From assembly GCA_030248215.1 (NCBI GenBank), contig JASANG010003876.1:1-64000 (forward strand): DNA of 64,000 nucleotides, in the 5' to 3' direction. The translations under genes and the position numbers were made by a program. The notes under the pieces are model-generated. The model was given only the letters and a program-made list of their open reading frames with translations, ran no database searches and was not told the origin of the DNA. Source of the DNA: Enoplolaimus lenunculus (Eukaryota > Nematoda > Enoplea > Enoplida > Thoracostomopsidae). This document shows, piece after piece, positions 61,201-64,000 of this stretch (its first letter is position 1; each line of letters opens with the position of its first letter).

Positions 61201-62542
61201 CCAACACCGGTCAAATCAGTTGCAAACATTGCGGATAATTTGTTAGCTGAGATGAAATAGATATCTGGCTTACCCGGCAAATACAACGGGGGCAACTAGG
61301 ACTATGAGCCACTCAACGAAATGAAAAAATCTTGGTTAATTTTATTTTAAGTCAGCTGTATGCCGGTTTATACCACAATGCCTGCGCAATTTTCAGTGCC
61401 AGTCCGGCTTTGTTTGGCAGCTATGTAAATTTGCTTGCTACTTATTTAATAGTAGCACTTGCAAGGCGTAAACACAAAATTTGTTTTTGACTCGCACACT
61501 GAGGCTGAACGTTTAAGCATTGTCTTACATACAGGCTTGAGCTCAATCTCGTTGTGTAAAAGAGTTGGTCCTGCCTATAGTTCAGAAGTTTGGTATTTGG
61601 CAACTTATTTTAGGTTTGGGTTGACGCATCAACACAAGTATTCTTTTCGTACGGCCTCGGATTAGGAGCGTTGGTTGCGCTTGGAAGCTACAATCCATAC
61701 CACAATAACTGCTACAAGTTTGTTTTCAAATACCTTCAATACGTATACTAAAAAATTAAATTATTAGACAAGAAGAGGATCAAAAGTTAATGATATGGCG
61801 CTGCCCACTTGGAGTGATACGGGACGACTCAGCTTTTGAATTAGGTTTACATTATGGCTTCCGCTTAGGTTTACATATAGGTTCTACGGCTTAGGCTTAG
61901 GCTTATTAGGCCGTCCCCTGTAGCTATAATGGGCCAGAACAGGAAATAGTAACTACAGTGAGTTGTTGTGCCGGACAGATAAAACTATTGGAAATACAGA
62001 GTTTAATTTTAATTGCTTTTGTTAAACTATGGCAGTCAGTGACTGTACTCTTAGTTCGAGAACCAATAGCTAACTGATGATAGGTGGAATACACATTTGA
62101 GAATATGGGCAGTGCCGGAGCAGGCAGGGGCGGGGCTCCCCTCAAATTCCAGGGTAAGGGCCCCCAAACTCGCAAGCGCAGCGTGCGAGAAGCCAGACGC
62201 ATTTTGAAACTTAAGCGGTTTTATTTCAACCGGTTAGAGTGGGGACCCCTCTAGGGGTGAGCCCTCCAAAATGGGGGGTATGGGGGTGGCTGCTCTGGCT
62301 CTGAATATGGGCCCTAATGTTAAATATAATTCGAGCAAAAACAAGCTTCAAATGCAGACAAAAGTTTCTAGTGTTCAATTTTTAATCAAATTTAATTTCC
62401 GTTTATAATTATTGTAGGCAAGCAATGTCGGTGTGCTTAATAAATAGTTGTACGAGTTTTTTCGCTGGTTTTGTTATTTTCTCAGTTATCGGATATATGG
62501 CTGCGTCTCAGGGTAAACCTGTCAACGAGGTTGCGCAATCAG
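54845..62542 (+). CDS. SLC6-family Na+/Cl- neurotransmitter symporter, GABA-transporter-like, 5' part (exons 1-8)
   Basis: Exons: 54845-55232, 57465-57596, 58761-58916, 59354-59522, 60056-60188, 60662-60796, 61614-61717, 62418-62542, all GT-AG and all joining in phase. The protein would sit in the plasma membrane and import a small neurotransmitter with Na+ and Cl-. TM1 carries [21 protein letters not shown], with Gly where monoamine carriers have Asp. TM2-TM3 carry GGLGMWK and [17 protein letters not shown]2 has the conserved cysteine pair ([11 protein letters not shown]). TM5 has [10 protein letters not shown]6 has FFSYGLGLG, as in GAT-type carriers. TM7 is in exon 8. This favours the GABA/taurine/betaine branch (C. 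elegans SNF-11-like), by similarity only. The 97-residue N-terminus before TM1 is hydrophilic and Gly/Gln-rich. EL2 is about 35 residues longer than in GAT1. TM8-12 lie right of the window. ATG 54845 is the first in frame. Confidence 0.92.
56219..56509. repeat. Foldback minisatellite of CCGTCCGTCAC units (intron 1)
   Basis: The left half (56219-56372) is built of CCGTCCGTCACCCGTACGG-type units. The right half (56403-56509) is built of the complement, GTGACGGACGG. The outermost words pair (GACGTCCGGCGCCGTCC with GGACGGCGCCGGCCGTC). A loop of about 30 bp lies around 56373-56402. It is far more GC-rich than its surroundings and would form a long hairpin in RNA or single-stranded DNA. Confidence 0.88.
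56990..57236. mobile_element. Decayed copy of the hAT-like MITE (intron 1)
   Basis: Collinear with 52500-52765: shared GTAAAACCAA, ATTGC(A/T)..ATTAAC, CTCACCTCCGGCTTC words and the right end ACCTCCGGTTGTACCCT. The left end is not clear. Confidence 0.6.
57465..57596 (+). CDS. SLC6 exon 2: TM2
   Basis: Acceptor TGTTTCAG at 57464; donor GTTAGT at 57597. Encodes [21 protein letters not shown] and [14 protein letters not shown]. The segment ETSWGQ has Trp where most relatives have Leu (E-x-S-L-G-Q). Confidence 0.9.
58146..58340. mobile_element. GGCGGAAC-ended MITE with GCCTAA tract (intron 2)
   Basis: Left end GAGGCGGAACAG and right end GCGTTCCGCCC are inverted. The interior is a permuted GCCTAA array (58172-58274, including AACCTAAGCCTAAGCCTAAC), followed by the family module AAGCTTACTCTATTGCAGTC. 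This is the clearest copy of a family that carries telomere-like tracts. Confidence 0.72.
58379..58693. mobile_element. MITE with CAAGAGTG...GTGCAACT ends, copy 2 (intron 2)
   Basis: Inner ends read AACAAGAGTGTGCAACTTG and AGTTTCACACTCTTGTC; the outer right end is CCACTCTTG. Divergent from the copy at 47690-48030, especially in the centre. Confidence 0.7.
58761..58916 (+). CDS. SLC6 exon 3: TM3 and start of EL2
   Basis: Acceptor CTATTTCAG at 58760; donor GTTAGT at 58917. Encodes [20 protein letters not shown] and the conserved EL2 cysteine pair in [13 protein letters not shown]. Confidence 0.9.
59354..59522 (+). CDS. SLC6 exon 4: extended EL2
   Basis: Acceptor TTTGTCAG at 59353; donor GTAAGT at 59523. 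Encodes only extracellular loop, ending PVREFWE. Three N-glycosylation sequons (NVS, NTT, NIS) and two extra cysteines (REC, TLC). The loop is longer than in vertebrate GAT1. Confidence 0.9.
60056..60188 (+). CDS. SLC6 exon 5: TM4
   Basis: Acceptor ATTTTTAG at 60055; donor GTAAGT at 60189. Encodes [20 protein letters not shown] and the KGVKWTGK loop typical of the family. Confidence 0.9.
60662..60796 (+). CDS. SLC6 exon 6: TM5
   Basis: Acceptor TAATTTAG at 60661; donor GTGAGT at 60797. Encodes [20 protein letters not shown], then [16 protein letters not shown]. Both ends are in phase 0. Confidence 0.9.
61614..61717 (+). CDS. SLC6 exon 7: TM6
   Basis: Acceptor TATTTTAG at 61613; donor GTTTGT at 61718. 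Encodes [20 protein letters not shown] and [14 protein letters not shown]. The unwound TM6 segment SYGLGLG holds substrate and chloride-site residues in known family members. Confidence 0.9.
61718..62417. other. SLC6 intron 7 contents
   Basis: Holds a TTAGGC-type tract (61850-61911, including CGGCTTAGGCTTAGGCTTA) and a GC-rich fragment (62115-62290) with GGGGCGGGGCTCCCC and GCGAGAAGCCAGACGC words seen in other repeats here (for example 43290-43310). No other gene. Confidence 0.5.
62418..62542 (+). CDS. SLC6 exon 8: TM7
   Basis: Acceptor ATTGTAG at 62417; donor GTAAGG at 62543. Encodes [20 protein letters not shown], then [20 protein letters not shown], ending in the conserved ...SG before TM8. 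No later exon is visible in the window. Confidence 0.88.
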
Positions 62543-63444
62543 GTAAGGAACTTTCTTGGCATCGGTATTGGATTGGGAACGTTTAACTCATTCACGCTGG
62601 CTTCTGATTCATAGGACTCCGGGTTAAAAAAGGTACGCGGCACAGTTGAAAATGGCTCAGTGGGTCAATGTTCGTGGGTCAGAAATTATGGGAGTTTTGA
62701 TGGGTTACAATCAGGGTGCAAACTGAATTATGGTGCAACCTGAATTATAAAATACCAAAACCGTACCGAAGCCGGAAAGTTAAAAATACCCATCCGGAAA
62801 ACAAAAACCCTTGTTATCGCAAAATTCATTTTAAAGCTATTTTATCGTAGTTGTGTAAACACACCATTTAGAACGCCAATATCCTGCAACAAATGCAGTA
62901 GCTGGGAAACGTATGATTAAGTATAGAGTATGACACAAATTGAAAATTTTAGCAATACACTCTCAGATATCTTTATTTTAGAAAAATAAGTTAGAATAGT
63001 ATGCAATTTTTCTTAACTTTTCGAATGAGAAAAATTGCTCATGTTGCTTTTAGGGCCGTCCATGTTTCTGGAGGGTCTATAAAAGAGTATGCTTCATTCT
63101 AGACTGCATTTTTTGCTTAGGCTTAGGCTTAGGAATACGTTTTTACAACGCTTAGACTTAGGCTTAGGCTTAGGAGTACGCTTAATCTACTGTTAAGGCC
63201 CTAAAAGTTACGTTGGCCAAAAAATTATCAGTACCGAAAATACCAAAAACTTCCGGAGGAAAATATCGGATTTATTATCGGACACCCTGTTAGTGAAAAC
63301 TACCGGAATTCCCTACTGGAACCGGAATTCCGATTGCATCATTTTAAAATTCCACCCGGGCTAAGTAGGGCATATGCACAGTCGAAATATATAATATATA
63401 CTGAGAATAGAAAATTTTTCTATGTGGGGGAGTTTTTTCTTGTT
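62543..63444. other. Start of SLC6 intron 8
   Basis: Holds a CCGGAATTCC-rich module (63225-63345) related to 8205-8320, a TTAGGC-type tract (63114-63190) and no exon. The next SLC6 exon should encode TM8 and is not found here. Confidence 0.5.
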
Positions 63445-64000
63445 GTGGGCCCAGCTGTACTTCTGTCCTAACTGCACTGCTGTACCAACTGTCTCGCTGT
63501 CCCAGTGTCTCGTCGTCACAACTGTCCCGCGGTCCCAACTGTCGCAATTGTCCCGCTGTCCCAACTGTCACAACTGTCTCGCTGTCTCAGTGTCCCAACT
63601 GTCCCAACTGTCTCAATTGTCACTACTGTCTAACTGTCCCAACTGTCTCGCTGTCCCAATTGTCGCAACTCTCACAGCGGTCCCGTGAACGCAACTGCGC
63701 CAACTCTCCCAATGTCCCAATTGTCGCACCTGTCCCAACTGTCCTAACTGTCCCAACTGTCCCACCGTTCAAACCGTCCCTACTGTCCCAACTGTCCAAC
63801 TGTCGCCACTGTCCCGCTGTCCCAACTGTCACAACAGTCTTGATGTCCCAGCTGTCCCAACTGTCCAACTGTCGTAACTGTCCCGCTATCTCAAATGTCA
63901 CACTGTCTTGCTGTCCCAACCGCTCCGACGGTCCCAACTGTCCCGCTGTCACACTGTCCTGATGTCCCCACTGTCCCGCAATCTCAACTTTTCCAACTGT
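63445..64000. repeat. CTGTCCCAA minisatellite running off the window
   Basis: At least 550 bp of 9 bp units (CTGTCCCAA with variants CTGTCTCGC, CTGTCCCGC, TTGTCGCAA), mostly in phase. Long frames on both strands through the array (SQLSQL, DSWDSWDS) are repeat artefacts. Confidence 0.92.

Noticed and set aside
63422-63962. Long frames on both strands at the right end
   Set aside because: Produced by the 9 bp minisatellite; unit length is a multiple of three.

Overview
The window looks like intron-rich, AT-rich DNA from an invertebrate animal. The host genes are split by GT-AG introns, and the space between them is packed with short inverted-repeat transposons, tRNA-derived repeats and minisatellites. 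Many short tracts of degenerate GCCTAA/TTAGGC occur. TTAGGC is the nematode telomere unit, so a nematode is my best guess, but this is inference. No rRNA, CRISPR or bacterial-type operon is present.

Layout. Bases 1-4958 form a nested palindrome with arms of about 1.85 kb and a 1.25 kb spacer. Each arm carries two inverted tRNA-like repeats. Next to it are three exons (5250-6256, +) ending an unrecognised gene. Bases 6.3-16.5 kb hold short inverted-repeat elements and faint retroelement fossils.

The centre is a whole-looking Ty3/gypsy-class LTR element (17482-27271) with 851 bp LTRs that look identical and a 4 bp target duplication GGTA. Its parts appear in the order Gag, envelope-like region, protease-RT-RNase H-integrase, then a small third ORF. 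An envelope-like part between Gag and Pol is unusual. The element sits inside a minus-strand host or transposon-derived gene whose pieces flank it (16560-17481 and 27276-27884). That gene belongs to a multicopy metazoan family with an S-D-[NS]-C-x-G-Q-N-R-N motif.

From 28 to 54.8 kb I see no convincing host gene. The stretch holds an 18 bp minisatellite, a 0.9 kb inverted repeat, a CGGAAT-rich module, several TIR families (one hAT-like with a clean 8 bp target duplication; one with three copies) and tRNA-like sequences.

From 54845 to the right end runs the 5' part of an SLC6 neurotransmitter:sodium symporter gene. Eight exons encode the N-terminus through TM7, and the remaining exons lie beyond the window. 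TM1 and TM6 residues and overall similarity point to the GABA/taurine/betaine branch. Its introns hold transposon copies and a GC-rich foldback minisatellite. The window ends in a 9 bp minisatellite (CTGTCCCAA).
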